Shown in pieces: positions 28,999-38,641 of a DNA stretch of 64,000 nucleotides. The translations under genes and the position numbers were made by a program. The stretch's first letter is position 1. Every line of letters starts with the position of its first letter. Location: assembly GCF_026540855.1 (NCBI RefSeq), contig NZ_JALNUP010000001.1, forward strand, positions 62,001-126,000, in the 5' to 3' direction. Source of the DNA: Sphingomonas sp. GC_Shp_5 (lineage in GTDB: Bacteria; Pseudomonadota; Alphaproteobacteria; Sphingomonadales; Sphingomonadaceae). The notes under the pieces were generated by a model. The model did not search any database and had not been told where the DNA came from. It saw nothing but the letters and a program-made list of their open reading frames with translations.

Positions 28999-31065
28999 AT
29001 GCGTCATCACATCCTGGTCGGGCTGTTGCTCGCCACGGCCGCAAGCGGCGCGCTTTACGCCCAGACGTCCGCCCCGACGCCGGCGACCGCCGCGTCCGTT
29101 GCCGGCAAGCCGCAGCTCGGCGACTTCGGCGTCGATCTTAGCGCGATGGATCGCAAGATCGCGCCGGGCGACGATTTCTACAATTACGTCAACGGCGCCT
29201 GGATGGCACGGACGCAGATCCCGGCGGACCGGTCGAGCTGGGGCGGCTTCGCGGTGCTCGCCGAGCTGTCGAGCGCGCGCACGCGCGAGGTGATCGAGAC
29301 GGCGGCGGCGAGCGGCGGTACGCCGGGCAGCGTCGCCGACAAGATCGGCACGGCTTATTCCTCGTTCATGGATGCCCCCGCGATCGAGGCGAGGGGCGCT
29401 GCCCCGCTCAAGCCCTATCTCGACAAGATCGCCGCGATCCGCACCCAGACCGATCTCGCCCGCGCCTTTGCCGATGCCAGCATCCATGGCGAAGACATGC
29501 CGATCGGCGCCGGGGTGCAGCAGGACCTCAAGAACAACACCGTCTATGCGGTGTATCTGGGGCAGGGCGGGCTCGGCCTGCCGGATCGCGATTATTACCT
29601 CAAGGACGATCCCAAGTTCGCCGAAGCGCGGACGAAATACGTCACCTACATCGCGGACATGATGAAGCTCGCCGGCCAGCCTGATCCGCAAGGGTCGGCG
29701 CAGCGGATCTACGATCTCGAGAAGCAGATCGCCCAGGTCCATTGGGAGCGCGCCGAGCTGCGCCAGGTGGAGAAGGGCTACAACCCCGTGATGGTCGCCG
29801 ATCTGGCCACCACGATGCCGGGCTTCGACTGGAAGACCATGCTCGATGCGCAGGGGGTCGGCAGCCAGACCCGGGTAATCGTCGGCCAGCCGTCGGCGCT
29901 TACCGGGACCGCGAAGATCGTCGGTGCCACCCCGATCGCGACTTGGAAGGAATATCTCGCCTTCCACAAGATCAGCGATGCCGCGCCGATGCTGTCGAGC
30001 GCGTTCGTCAATCGCCAATTCGCCTTCTACGGCACCACGCTCAACGGCACGCCCCAGCTGCGCGAGCGCTGGAAGCGCGGTGTCGGCTTCGTCAACGGCA
30101 GCCTCGGCGAGGCGGTTGGCCAGCTCTACGTCGCCAAATACTTTCCGCCCGAAGCCAAGGCCAAGGCCGACGAGCTGGTCCACAACCTGATCTCGGCGAT
30201 GGACGCACGGCTGTCGAACCTCACCTGGATGGCGCCTGAGACCAAGGTCAAGGCGCGCGCCAAGCTAGCCGCCTTTACGCCCAAGATCGGCTATCCGAGC
30301 AAGTGGCGGGACTATTCGACGCTGCAGATCGTCAAGGGCGACGTGCTCGGCAACGCGGATCGGGCCGCCGAGTTCGAGTACAAGCGCCAGCTCGACAAGA
30401 TCGGCAAGCCGGTCGACCGCAGCGAATGGTTCATGACCCCGCAGACGGTGAACGCCTACGCCAATCCGCTGATGAACGAGGTGGTGTTCCCGGCGGCAAT
30501 CCTGCAGCCGCCGTTCTTCGATCCCAATGCCGATCCGGCGGTGAATTATGGCGCGATCGGCGCCGTGATCGGGCATGAGCTCAGCCATCACTTCGACGAT
30601 CAAGGCCGCAAGTTCGATCCGCAGGGCAATTTCGCCGACTGGTGGACGCCCGAGGACGTCAAGCGCTTCACCGCGCTCACCGACAAGGTCGTCGCGCAAT
30701 ATGGCGCCTACGAGCCGATCCCCGGCGGCCATGTCAACGGCAAGCTGACGCTCGGCGAGAACATGGCCGATCTCGCCGGCATCAACGTTGCTTATGACGC
30801 CTATAAGATCTCGCTCAAGGGCAAGCCGGCGCCCAAGATCGAGGGCTTCACCGGCGATCAGCGCTTCTTCCTCGGCTTCGGGCAGGTGTGGCAGACCAAG
30901 GCGCGCGAGGAATCGATCCGCAACCAGATCACCACCGATCCGCACACGCCGGGCCAGTGGCGCGCCTATGTGGTGCGCAACCTCGATGCCTGGTATGCCG
31001 CCGACAACGTCAAGCCGGGCCAGAAATACTATCTGGCACCCGCCGACCGCATCAAGATCTGGTAA
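28999..31065 (+). CDS. M13 family metallopeptidase (neprilysin/PepO-like), copy 1
   Basis: This 688-residue protein has a signal peptide (MRHHILVGLLLATAASGALYA). The N-terminal M13 domain starts around ALGDFGVDLSAMDRKIAPGDDFYNYVNGAWM and the zinc domain holds HELSH at 526-530. The third ligand is the Glu of LGENMADLAGIN, and the C-terminus ends with the family's RIKIW. M13 enzymes are secreted oligopeptidases that cut before hydrophobic residues. It is followed by a strong terminator and then a second M13 gene, so the pair arose by duplication but the two can be controlled separately. Confidence 0.95.
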   Translation: MRHHILVGLLLATAASGALYAQTSAPTPATAASVAGKPQLGDFGVDLSAMDRKIAPGDDFYNYVNGAWMARTQIPADRSSWGGFAVLAELSSARTREVIETAAASGGTPGSVADKIGTAYSSFMDAPAIEARGAAPLKPYLDKIAAIRTQTDLARAFADASIHGEDMPIGAGVQQDLKNNTVYAVYLGQGGLGLPDRDYYLKDDPKFAEARTKYVTYIADMMKLAGQPDPQGSAQRIYDLEKQIAQVHWERAELRQVEKGYNPVMVADLATTMPGFDWKTMLDAQGVGSQTRVIVGQPSALTGTAKIVGATPIATWKEYLAFHKISDAAPMLSSAFVNRQFAFYGTTLNGTPQLRERWKRGVGFVNGSLGEAVGQLYVAKYFPPEAKAKADELVHNLISAMDARLSNLTWMAPETKVKARAKLAAFTPKIGYPSKWRDYSTLQIVKGDVLGNADRAAEFEYKRQLDKIGKPVDRSEWFMTPQTVNAYANPLMNEVVFPAAILQPPFFDPNADPAVNYGAIGAVIGHELSHHFDDQGRKFDPQGNFADWWTPEDVKRFTALTDKVVAQYGAYEPIPGGHVNGKLTLGENMADLAGINVAYDAYKISLKGKPAPKIEGFTGDQRFFLGFGQVWQTKAREESIRNQITTDPHTPGQWRAYVVRNLDAWYAADNVKPGQKYYLAPADRIKIW

Positions 31066-31072
31066 TCGCTTT

Positions 31073-31111
31073 GGCCGCCCGCGGATCGCTCCGCCGGGCG
31101 GCCTTCTTTTT
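31073..31111 (+). terminator. Rho-independent terminator between the two M13 genes
   Basis: A perfect 9-bp stem (GGCCGCCCG with CGGGCGGCC) and a 13-nt loop are followed by TTCTTTTT. It begins 7 bp after the first M13 stop. Confidence 0.92.
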
Positions 31112-31128
31112 CCCTCGGGAGTATCCGC

Positions 31129-33138
31129 ATGAAGAAGTTCATCCTCGCCGGGCTGCTCGGCGCGTCGGCGACTGCCGGCATCGTTCACGCCCAGACTGCG
31201 ACTAGGCCCGAATATGGCACCTTCGGCTTCGATGAGGCCGGCATGGACAAGACGGTCGCACCGGGCGACGATTTCTACGGCTTCGCCAACGGCCAATGGG
31301 CCAAGAGCACGCCGATCCCCGCCGACAAGTCTAATTATGGCTCGTTCAACATCCTCGACGATCGCGCCCGCGAACAGACCCGCGGCATCCTCGAACAGGC
31401 CAAGACCGACCCTGCGTCGAAGATCGGCCGCGCCTATGCGACCTATCTCGATACCGCGACGATCGACGCCAAGGGCCTCGCCCCGATCAAGCCGTGGCTC
31501 GCCGAAATCAAGGCATCCACCAAGGCCAGTTACGCGACCCTGCTCGGCAAGGCGCAGCGCAATGGCGTCGGCGGGCCGTTTGGCCTCGGCGTCGGCCAGG
31601 ACGACAAGCAGCCCGAAGTGTATGCGCTGAGCCTCTACCAGAGCGGCCTCGGCCTGCCCGATCGCGATTACTATCTCAGCGCCGACGCCAAGCTCGCCCA
31701 GGCCAAGACCGCTTATCAGGCGCACATCGCCAAGATGTTCACCCTCGCTGGCGAGCCGAATGCGGACGCCCGGGCCAAGGCGATCGTCGATTTCGAAACC
31801 CAGATCGCCCAGGCGAGCTGGACCCGCACCGAGAGCCGCGACGCCGACAAGACCTACAACAAGATGAGCGTCGCCGATCTCGCCCGCACCGCGCCGGGGT
31901 TCGACTTTGCCGCGCTGTTCAAGGCCAATGGTACCGCGGTCGGCAGCCTGATCGTCGCCCAACCGAGCGCCGTCGCCGGCATCGCCAAGGTGGTAGCCGC
32001 GGCACCGATCGGGGTTCTCCAGGACCAGCTGCTGCTGCGCTCGCTGGACGGCTTCGCCGACGTGCTGCACCACGCCTTCGACGAGGAGAGCTTCGCCTTC
32101 AACGGCACCATCCTCTCGGGCACGCCCGAGCAGGAAGTGCGCTGGAAGCGCGCGGTGGATTACACCGTCAACAGCATCGATGACGAAGTCAGCAAGCTCT
32201 ACGTCGCCAAATACTTCCCGCCGGAGACGAAGGCGGCCGCCGATGCGCTGGTCAAGAACATCATCGCCGCGATGGGTGAGCGGATCGATCATCTCGACTG
32301 GATGAGCGCGGAGACCAAGGTCAAGGCCCACGCCAAGCTGGCCGCCTTCACCCCCAAGATCGGCTATCCCAGCCAGTGGAAGGATTATTCCAACCTCACC
32401 GTCACCGCGGGCGACGCGTTCGGCAACAACCTGCGCGCCAACCAATGGGGCCACGATTACAACGTCGGCCATCTCGGCAAGCCGCTGCAGCGCTGGGAAT
32501 GGGGCATGACCCCGATGACGATCAACGCTTACGCCAACCCCGGCATGGTCGAGATCGTGTTCCCGGCGGCGATCCTGCAGCCGCCGTTCTTCGATCCCAA
32601 GGCGGATCCGGCGATCAACTATGGCGGTATCGGCGCGGTGATCGGTCACGAGCTGTCGCACCATTTCGACGATCAGGGCCGCAAATATGACGCGAGCGGC
32701 AAGCTCACCGACTGGTGGACCCCCGCCGACGTCGCCGCCTTCACCAAGCGCACCGACCAGCTCGTGGCGGAGTATAACGCCTATCAGCCGCTCCCCGGCA
32801 TGCACGTCAACGGCGGCCTCACGCTTGGCGAGAACACCGCCGATCTGGCCGGGCTGACGGTCGCGTATGATGCCTATCACAAGGCGCTCGGCGGCAAGGC
32901 CGCGCCGGTGATCGACGGCTTTACGGGCGACCAGCGCTTCTACCTCGGCTGGGCGCAGGTATGGCGGCGCAGCTACCGCGAGGCGAATTTGCGCCAGCGC
33001 CTGCTGACCGATCCGCACTCGCCCTCCGAACAGCGCGCCTGGGTCGTGCGCAACCTCGACCCCTGGTATGCCGCCTACAAGCCCAAGCCCGGCGGCAAGA
33101 TTGTGCTCGCGCCCGATCAGCGCGTACGGATCTGGTGA
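31129..33138 (+). CDS. M13 family metallopeptidase, copy 2
   Basis: This 669-residue paralogue of the preceding gene has a signal peptide (MKKFILAGLLGASATAGIVHA). HELSH is at residues 507-511 and the Glu ligand lies in LGENTADLAGLT. It shares motifs such as GDDFY, GLGLPDRDYY and VAKYFPPE with copy 1, and ends in RVRIW, but differs in many surface positions, so substrate or timing may differ. The two genes are 63 bp apart, separated by a terminator. It should be exported to the periplasm or beyond. Confidence 0.95.
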   Translation: MKKFILAGLLGASATAGIVHAQTATRPEYGTFGFDEAGMDKTVAPGDDFYGFANGQWAKSTPIPADKSNYGSFNILDDRAREQTRGILEQAKTDPASKIGRAYATYLDTATIDAKGLAPIKPWLAEIKASTKASYATLLGKAQRNGVGGPFGLGVGQDDKQPEVYALSLYQSGLGLPDRDYYLSADAKLAQAKTAYQAHIAKMFTLAGEPNADARAKAIVDFETQIAQASWTRTESRDADKTYNKMSVADLARTAPGFDFAALFKANGTAVGSLIVAQPSAVAGIAKVVAAAPIGVLQDQLLLRSLDGFADVLHHAFDEESFAFNGTILSGTPEQEVRWKRAVDYTVNSIDDEVSKLYVAKYFPPETKAAADALVKNIIAAMGERIDHLDWMSAETKVKAHAKLAAFTPKIGYPSQWKDYSNLTVTAGDAFGNNLRANQWGHDYNVGHLGKPLQRWEWGMTPMTINAYANPGMVEIVFPAAILQPPFFDPKADPAINYGGIGAVIGHELSHHFDDQGRKYDASGKLTDWWTPADVAAFTKRTDQLVAEYNAYQPLPGMHVNGGLTLGENTADLAGLTVAYDAYHKALGGKAAPVIDGFTGDQRFYLGWAQVWRRSYREANLRQRLLTDPHSPSEQRAWVVRNLDPWYAAYKPKPGGKIVLAPDQRVRIW

Positions 33139-33258
33139 TGGCGGTGCCCCTTCCGCCGCGTGGCAGGAGGGGCAGCGTTGCTTGGGACAGGTTGGGCTCA
33201 GTCGACCCATCGTCCGGTGCCGCCTGAGCTCACAAGGCCCGAGCGCCGCTCCTCAATC

Positions 33259-33340
33259 CGTCATCCCAGCGCAAGCTGGGATTTTATGGAAGAGCGCCGG
33301 GCAGGAGCCGCAACAGATCCCAGCCGTCGCTGGGATGACG
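33259..33340. repeat. REP-like palindrome, family A, copy 3
   Basis: The left arm CGTCATCCCAGCGCAAGCTG and the right arm CAGCCGTCGCTGGGATGACG are imperfect inverted copies around a central region. It lies between an M13 peptidase gene and cckA. Confidence 0.85.
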
Positions 33341-33383
33341 ATGAAGCGACGAGCGGGCAGATTGCCACAGGCAGTGAACTTCC

Positions 33384-33404
33384 GGAAGCGAACCGTTCGC
33401 TTCC
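33384..33404. repeat. Perfect 9-bp hairpin GGAAGCGAA-CCG-TTCGCTTCC
   Basis: The arms are exact reverse complements with a 3-nt centre. There is no T-tract. It lies 135 bp upstream of cckA; a protein-binding site or weak terminator is possible. Confidence 0.5.
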
Positions 33405-33538
33405 CCCTGCGTCCGCTTTGAACGTTTGCGAGAGGGCTAGGCCACGGCGCTCTCCTCACCCCTGATCACCCCGACGCCAACACCCCTCCACGCACAATAG
33501 CTTGACGCCACCGCCTCGCTGATCCGAAGACGATTGGC

Positions 33539-35920
33539 ATGGCTTCGCTCCCGGTGTCCCGCGCTTTAGCGCCCCGGCCCGCCGCCGCGCTGGTCGCGGC
33601 CGGCGCGACGCTGGCGGCTGCGTTGCTCGTGTTCCTGCTCGCCGGCAGCGCCGCGCTTGCCGCGGGTTTCCTCGCGACTGGGATGATCGTCATCGGCGCG
33701 GCGATCGTATGGCGCATGCTCGCGCCGGCTGCGGTCAACCAGCCCGGCGGCGTCGACTGGGATTTCACCCGGGCGATCGTCCAGGCGAGCGGCGACGCCG
33801 TGGCGATCACCGATCGCGCCGGCCGGCTGGTCTGCGCCAACGATGCCTATGAGATCCTGTTCGGCAGTTTCGCCACCCCGCCTGGCCTGCCGCTCGACGG
33901 CGAGGGGCCCGCCTCGCTCGCGATCGCCGGCCGCACCGCGTGGCGCGACGGCAAGGCGCAGTTGCGCCAGCTTTCCACCAACGGCGTCAAGCTGTCGGTC
34001 CATATCGTCCGCGCCGGCGATGAGGCCGACATGCTGGTGTGGCGTTTCACTGTGCTGCACGAGGAGGATCTTGCCGCCAGCACCGAGCAATTGATCGTCG
34101 GCCCCGCCGGCGATCGGCTCGGCGGTGCCGGGGTGATGGCCGCGCTGATCGGCGCCGACGGCCGGATCCGCGCCGCCAACCGCGTGCTGGCGATGCGCGC
34201 GCATGGCGGCCAAGGCGGCATCGAGGGTCGCGATTTTGCCCGATTGCTGATCACCGACAGCCGCGCGCTGGTCCGTTTCGAGCGCGAGGGGCTCGACGGC
34301 ACGCCGTTGCGCGTGCTGCAGATCCCGTTCATCGATGGCGACGACGCGCCCGTGCTCGTTATCCTGCTCGACGATGAGGATACCGCGCCGGCGATCGGCG
34401 CTAGCGCCTCGGCGCACGTCCGCAGCCTCGTCAGCCTGATGCCGTTCGGCATGGCGCTGGTCGATCGCGAGGGCCGCTTCCTGCAGATGAACGATTCGTT
34501 CGTCCGCGCCGCCGGGGTCGATGCCCATAGCACGCCGCTCTACCCGGGTGATCTGGTGGTGCGCGAGGACAAGGGCGCGGTCGCCGACGCGATCCGCCGC
34601 TTCGCCGGTGGCGCGACCCATTCCAGCGACATGGCCGTCCGCCTCAAGGGCCATCCCGAGGAGCCTGTGGTGCTGACCATCGCCGGTGCCCGCGGCCTCG
34701 GCGATGCCTCGGTGCTGCTCAGCCTCAAGGATAATTCGGAGGAATCGCGGTTGAAGCGCGAGGTGGCGCAGGCCACCAAGATGCAGGCGGTCGGCCAACT
34801 CGCCGGCGGCGTCGCGCACGATTTCAACAACATCCTCACCGCAATCATCGGCCATTGCGACCTGATGATGATGCGCCACTCGCCGGGTGACAGCGACTAT
34901 GACGACATCCAGCAGATCCGCACCAACTCGAACCGCGCCGCGAGCCTCACCCGACAATTGCTCGCCTTTTCGCGCCAGCAGACGCTTCACCCGCAGATTC
35001 TCCAGTTGCCCGATGTCGTCGCCGAGGTATCGAGCCTGCTGCGCCGGCTGATGGGCGAGACGGTGCGGCTCGACGTCCATCACGGTCGCGGTCTTGGCGC
35101 GGTGCGCGCCGACCCGGGGCAGCTCGAGCAGGTGGTGGTCAACCTCGCGGTCAACGCCCGCGACGCGATGATTGCACACAACCCGCAGGGTGGCGGCACC
35201 CTGACCATCCAGACCAAGGGGGTCACCGCCGCCGAGGTCCGCGCCATGGCTTCCGACATCCTGCCAGTCGCCGATTACACCGCGCTGATCGTGTCGGACA
35301 CTGGCGGCGGCATCCCGCCCGAGATCCTGCCCAAGATCTTCGAGCCCTTCTTCACCACCAAGGAGGTCGGCAAGGGAACAGGCCTCGGGCTCTCGACCGT
35401 CTACGGCATCGTCAAGCAGTCGGGCGGCTGGATCTTCGCCGATTCCGAGCCCGGGCAGGGGGCGACCTTCAGCATGTACCTACCGGTCCACGCCGCCGGC
35501 ATGGCGCCGCGGGTGGCGCCGCCGCGGGTTGCGGCCAAGCCGGTGGAGATGTGGGGCACCGGCACCATCCTACTCGTCGAGGACGAGGACATGGTCCGCG
35601 CCGTCGCCGAACGCGCGCTCACCCGCCAGGGCTATACCGTGCTCACCGCCGAGAATGGTGACGCTGCGCTCGCCTGCCTCGACGCCCATGGCAGGCCGGA
35701 CCTGCTGATCAGCGACGTGGTGATGCCGATCATGGACGGGCCGACCATGGTCCGCGCCGCCCGCGAGCGCTATCCTGACCTGCCGATCATCTTCATGTCG
35801 GGCTATGCCGAAGAGCAGTTGCGCAAGTCTATCGACCTCGACAATGTCGCCTTCCTGCCCAAGCCGTTCTCGGTCCAGCAGCTCGCCGAAGCCGCTCGCG
35901 ATGTGCTGATCGGCCGCTGA
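33539..35920 (+). CDS. cckA: Hybrid histidine kinase CckA
   Basis: The 793-residue protein has two N-terminal membrane segments (about residues 16-60), PAS-type sensor regions (about 80-400), a HisKA domain with phospho-acceptor H427 in [18 protein letters not shown], a complete HATPase domain ([14 protein letters not shown] N-box, [31 protein letters not shown]) and a C-terminal receiver with D726 in LLISDVVMP and the MSGYAEE segment. This matches CckA, which in Caulobacter feeds phosphate through ChpT to CtrA and CpdR and is tuned by cyclic-di-GMP. The adjacent response regulator has a CtrA-like box upstream. Confidence 0.92.
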   Translation: MASLPVSRALAPRPAAALVAAGATLAAALLVFLLAGSAALAAGFLATGMIVIGAAIVWRMLAPAAVNQPGGVDWDFTRAIVQASGDAVAITDRAGRLVCANDAYEILFGSFATPPGLPLDGEGPASLAIAGRTAWRDGKAQLRQLSTNGVKLSVHIVRAGDEADMLVWRFTVLHEEDLAASTEQLIVGPAGDRLGGAGVMAALIGADGRIRAANRVLAMRAHGGQGGIEGRDFARLLITDSRALVRFEREGLDGTPLRVLQIPFIDGDDAPVLVILLDDEDTAPAIGASASAHVRSLVSLMPFGMALVDREGRFLQMNDSFVRAAGVDAHSTPLYPGDLVVREDKGAVADAIRRFAGGATHSSDMAVRLKGHPEEPVVLTIAGARGLGDASVLLSLKDNSEESRLKREVAQATKMQAVGQLAGGVAHDFNNILTAIIGHCDLMMMRHSPGDSDYDDIQQIRTNSNRAASLTRQLLAFSRQQTLHPQILQLPDVVAEVSSLLRRLMGETVRLDVHHGRGLGAVRADPGQLEQVVVNLAVNARDAMIAHNPQGGGTLTIQTKGVTAAEVRAMASDILPVADYTALIVSDTGGGIPPEILPKIFEPFFTTKEVGKGTGLGLSTVYGIVKQSGGWIFADSEPGQGATFSMYLPVHAAGMAPRVAPPRVAAKPVEMWGTGTILLVEDEDMVRAVAERALTRQGYTVLTAENGDAALACLDAHGRPDLLISDVVMPIMDGPTMVRAARERYPDLPIIFMSGYAEEQLRKSIDLDNVAFLPKPFSVQQLAEAARDVLIGR

Positions 35921-35939
35921 GCGCCACCGTGAACAAAAG

Positions 35940-35955
35940 GTAACCGCAAGTTAAC
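35940..35955 (+). promoter_or_regulatory. CtrA-like box (GTAA-N7-TTAAC)
   Basis: GTAA at 35940, seven bases (CCGCAAG), then TTAAC ending at 35955. The canonical CtrA site is TTAA-N7-TTAA(C), so there is one mismatch in the first half. The box is 46 bp upstream of the response-regulator ATG and 19 bp after the cckA stop. A TTGGCA hexamer lies between it and the gene. Confidence 0.4.
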
Positions 35956-36001
35956 CAACAAGGTGTTGGCACTTGGCATATTTCGTGGATAAGGGCCCGC
36001 T

Positions 36002-36355
36002 ATGCCCTTACCCACCCGGATCCTCATCGTCGAAGACGAACCCCTAATCGCGATGATGCTTGAGGATTTCCTCGAGGTGCTGGACAAGCAGGCGGTCGGC
36101 ACCGTCGACACGGTCGCAGCCGCGCTCGAGCGGATCGAGCAGGGCGGGATTGACGCAGCGATACTGGACGTCAATCTGCGCGGCGGCGAGAAGAGCACGC
36201 CGATCGCCGAGGCACTGGCGTCGCGCGACATTCCCTTCGTGTTCGCGACCGGCGGCAGCGACGACAGCGTTGACGCCCAGTTCCGTGGCCGCCCGGTACT
36301 CCAGAAGCCGTTCACCATGGACGGCGTCGCCAAGGCGCTCGACAGCTTGCTGTGA
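36002..36355 (+). CDS. Single-domain response regulator
   Basis: This 117-residue protein is a lone receiver domain. It carries acidic residues in LIVEDEPL, phospho-acceptor D56 in AILDVNLRGG, a Thr in FVFATGG, and the Lys of VLQKPFT. There is no output domain, so it must act by protein contact or phosphate transfer, as DivK, CpdR and similar proteins do; the sequence does not closely resemble either of those. It sits directly after cckA with a possible CtrA site, which makes a link to the cell-cycle phosphorelay plausible but unproven. Confidence 0.88.
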   Translation: MPLPTRILIVEDEPLIAMMLEDFLEVLDKQAVGTVDTVAAALERIEQGGIDAAILDVNLRGGEKSTPIAEALASRDIPFVFATGGSDDSVDAQFRGRPVLQKPFTMDGVAKALDSLL

Positions 36356-36356
36356 T

Positions 36357-36441
36357 CCGTCATCCCGGCGAAAGCTGGGGTCTCCCGCGGCTCCATCACA
36401 GGGCTCATCGCCAAAGATCCCGGCGTTTGCTGGGATGACGG
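36357..36441. repeat. REP-like palindrome, family A, copy 4
   Basis: The left arm begins CCGTCATCCCGGCGAAAGCT, the right arm ends TTGCTGGGATGACGG. It lies 1 bp beyond the response-regulator stop and before ilvD. Confidence 0.85.
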
Positions 36442-36531
36442 TGCACGGTCGCTAGTGGTGTACAAGCTGGGCCACAAATTCGCCGCAACAGACTTGCGTC
36501 GATGATCGCTGCGACGCAATAGCCTGTCGCC

Positions 36532-38250
36532 ATGACCCAGTTTGACAAGTCCCGCCTGCCGAGCCGCCATGTCTCGGTGGGGCCAGAGCGCGCCCCGCAC
36601 CGTTCCTATTATTATGCCATGGGCATTGCCGAGGAGGACATTCAGAAGCCCTTCGTCGCGCTCGCCTCGGCCGGCAACAATTCGGCGCCGTGCAACACCA
36701 CGCTCGATGCCCAGGCCGATGCCGCCCAGGCCGGCGTGATTGCGGGCGGCGGCCTGCCGCGCCGGTTCAACACCATCACGGTGACCGACGGCATCGCCAT
36801 GGGCCATCAGGGCATGAAGGCGTCGCTGGTCAGCCGCGAGGTGATCGCCGATTCGGTCGAGCTCTCGGTCCGCGGCCATTGCTATGACGCGCTGGTCGGC
36901 TTCGCCGGTTGCGACAAGTCGCTGCCCGGCATGATGATGGCGATGCTCCGCCTCAACGTGCCCTCGATCTTCGTCTATGGTGGCTCGATCCTGCCCGGCC
37001 GCTTCCAGAACCGCGACGTCACCGTCGTCGACGTGTTCGAGGTGGTCGGCAAGTACGCCGCTGGCGCCTGCCCATTGTCTGAGGTCCATGAGCTCGAGAA
37101 GGTCGCCTGTCCCGGTCACGGCGCCTGCGGTGGCCAGTTCACCGCCAACACCATGGCCTGCGTCGGCGAGGCGATCGGCTTGTCGCTGCCCAACAGCAAT
37201 ATGGTGCCCGCACCCTATACCACCCGCGAGCAGATCGCAGTCGCCGCCGGCGCGCAGGTGATGGACGTTATCGCCCGCAATTTGCGCCCGCGCGACATCT
37301 GCACCCGCGCCGCCTTCATCAACGCCGCCCGCGTCGTCGCCGCCACCGGCGGCTCCACCAACGCCGCGCTGCACCTGCCGGCGATGGCAAACGAGGCGGG
37401 GATCGACTTCGACCTGTTCGACGTCGCCGAGGCGTTCAAGTCGACGCCCTATATCGCCGATCTCAAGCCCGGCGGCCGCTATGTCGCCAAGGACATGTAT
37501 GAGGCCGGCGGGGTCTACATGATGATGAAGACCATGCTCGCAGGCGGGTTGCTCGACGGCGACTGCCTGACCGTGACCGGCAAGACGCTCGGCGAGAACA
37601 TCGACCAGGTCACCTGGAATCCCAACCAGAAGGTGATCTACGACGTCGCCACCCCATTGTCGCCGACCGGCGGCGTCGTTGGCCTGCGCGGCAGCCTCGC
37701 CCCCGATGGCGCGATCGTGAAGGTCGCCGGCATGCACCGCCTGCAGTTCGAAGGGCCGGCGCGATGCTTCGATTGCGAGGAAGACGCCTTTGCCGCCGTT
37801 GAGGCGCGCTCGATCCGTGAGGGCGAGGTGCTGGTGATCCGCTACGAAGGCCCCAAGGGCGGCCCGGGCATGCGCGAGATGCTCTCCACCACCGCCGCGC
37901 TTTATGGCCTCGGCATGGGCGAGAGCGTCGCGCTGATCACCGATGGTCGCTTCTCGGGCGGCACCCGCGGTTTCTGCATCGGCCATGTCGGCCCCGAGGC
38001 CGCCGAGGGCGGTCCGATCGCGCTGATCGAGGATGGCGACACCATCCGCATCGATGCCGAAGCGGGGACGATCGATCTCGTCGTCGCCGACGATGTGGTC
38101 GCCGCACGCAAGGCGGCGTGGACGGCGCGGGTGAACGATTATGGCTCGGGCGCCTTGTGGCGCTATGCCCAGAATGTCGGCCCCGCTTATAAGGGTGCCG
38201 TCACTCACCCGGGAGCGCGCGCCGAAACCCATGTCTACGCGGATATCTGA
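36532..38250 (+). CDS. ilvD: Dihydroxy-acid dehydratase
   Basis: This 572-residue protein makes 2-keto acids in the third step of branched-chain amino acid synthesis. Iron-sulfur and active-site marks are [29 protein letters not shown] and the late [16 protein letters not shown]. The length is normal. The stop codon overlaps the downstream lipoprotein gene by 20 bp, which makes ilvD the head of a four-gene string. A possible leader for attenuation was looked for upstream and not seen. Confidence 0.97.
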   Translation: MTQFDKSRLPSRHVSVGPERAPHRSYYYAMGIAEEDIQKPFVALASAGNNSAPCNTTLDAQADAAQAGVIAGGGLPRRFNTITVTDGIAMGHQGMKASLVSREVIADSVELSVRGHCYDALVGFAGCDKSLPGMMMAMLRLNVPSIFVYGGSILPGRFQNRDVTVVDVFEVVGKYAAGACPLSEVHELEKVACPGHGACGGQFTANTMACVGEAIGLSLPNSNMVPAPYTTREQIAVAAGAQVMDVIARNLRPRDICTRAAFINAARVVAATGGSTNAALHLPAMANEAGIDFDLFDVAEAFKSTPYIADLKPGGRYVAKDMYEAGGVYMMMKTMLAGGLLDGDCLTVTGKTLGENIDQVTWNPNQKVIYDVATPLSPTGGVVGLRGSLAPDGAIVKVAGMHRLQFEGPARCFDCEEDAFAAVEARSIREGEVLVIRYEGPKGGPGMREMLSTTAALYGLGMGESVALITDGRFSGGTRGFCIGHVGPEAAEGGPIALIEDGDTIRIDAEAGTIDLVVADDVVAARKAAWTARVNDYGSGALWRYAQNVGPAYKGAVTHPGARAETHVYADI

Positions 38251-38641
38251 CCGGCGCGTTGTCGCCCTCCTGATGCCGGGGCTGGTGCTCGCCGCCTGCT
38301 CCGGCGCGCCGCAGCAGAGCGGCAATAGCCAAGCACTGGCGCAGGGCACGACGGACCAGCGCCACCCCGTCGAGGATCACGCCCGCATCCTCTGCGCCCG
38401 TGGCGCGGCGCCGCTCGCGCGCCGCTGCACGATCGACCAGGCGCAGACCAGCCGCGGTCTGATCCTTACCCTGCGCGCCGAGGATGGCGGCTTCCATCGC
38501 CTGCTCGTCACCCGTGACGGCCGCGGCGTCGTCGCCGCCGATGGCGCCGAGCCAGCTACGGTCACCATCCGCGGTGCCGACGGCATCGACGTCGCGATCG
38601 GCGCCGATCGCTACCAGCTACCGGCGACGGTGAAGCGATGA
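38231..38641 (+). CDS. Small lipoprotein
   Basis: The 136-residue product starts inside the ilvD end with [25 protein letters not shown], a lipoprotein signal with lipobox LAAC. Two further Cys residues ([10 protein letters not shown] and RRCTIDQ) could form a disulfide in the mature domain. The domain is a compact beta-rich segment of about 85 residues ([41 protein letters not shown]). No family recognised. It overlaps both ilvD and nnr, so production is tied to theirs. Confidence 0.82.
   Translation: MSTRISDRRVVALLMPGLVLAACSGAPQQSGNSQALAQGTTDQRHPVEDHARILCARGAAPLARRCTIDQAQTSRGLILTLRAEDGGFHRLLVTRDGRGVVAADGAEPATVTIRGADGIDVAIGADRYQLPATVKR

Larger units (their letters stand above)
33139..33538. 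other. 400-bp intergenic region before cckA
   Basis: No convincing gene is visible. It holds a GC-rich hairpin just after the M13 stop (about 33147-33176, no T-tract), a family-A palindrome (33259-33340), and a 21-bp hairpin (33384-33404). The last roughly 130 bp before the cckA ATG contain no obvious promoter. Open frames across the region are repeat-derived and lack family resemblance. Confidence 0.6.

Noticed and set aside
30265..33210. A 981-codon minus-strand open frame over both M13 genes
   Set aside because: Antisense to two clear peptidases with intact zinc motifs; frame openness is explained by GC skew at third positions.
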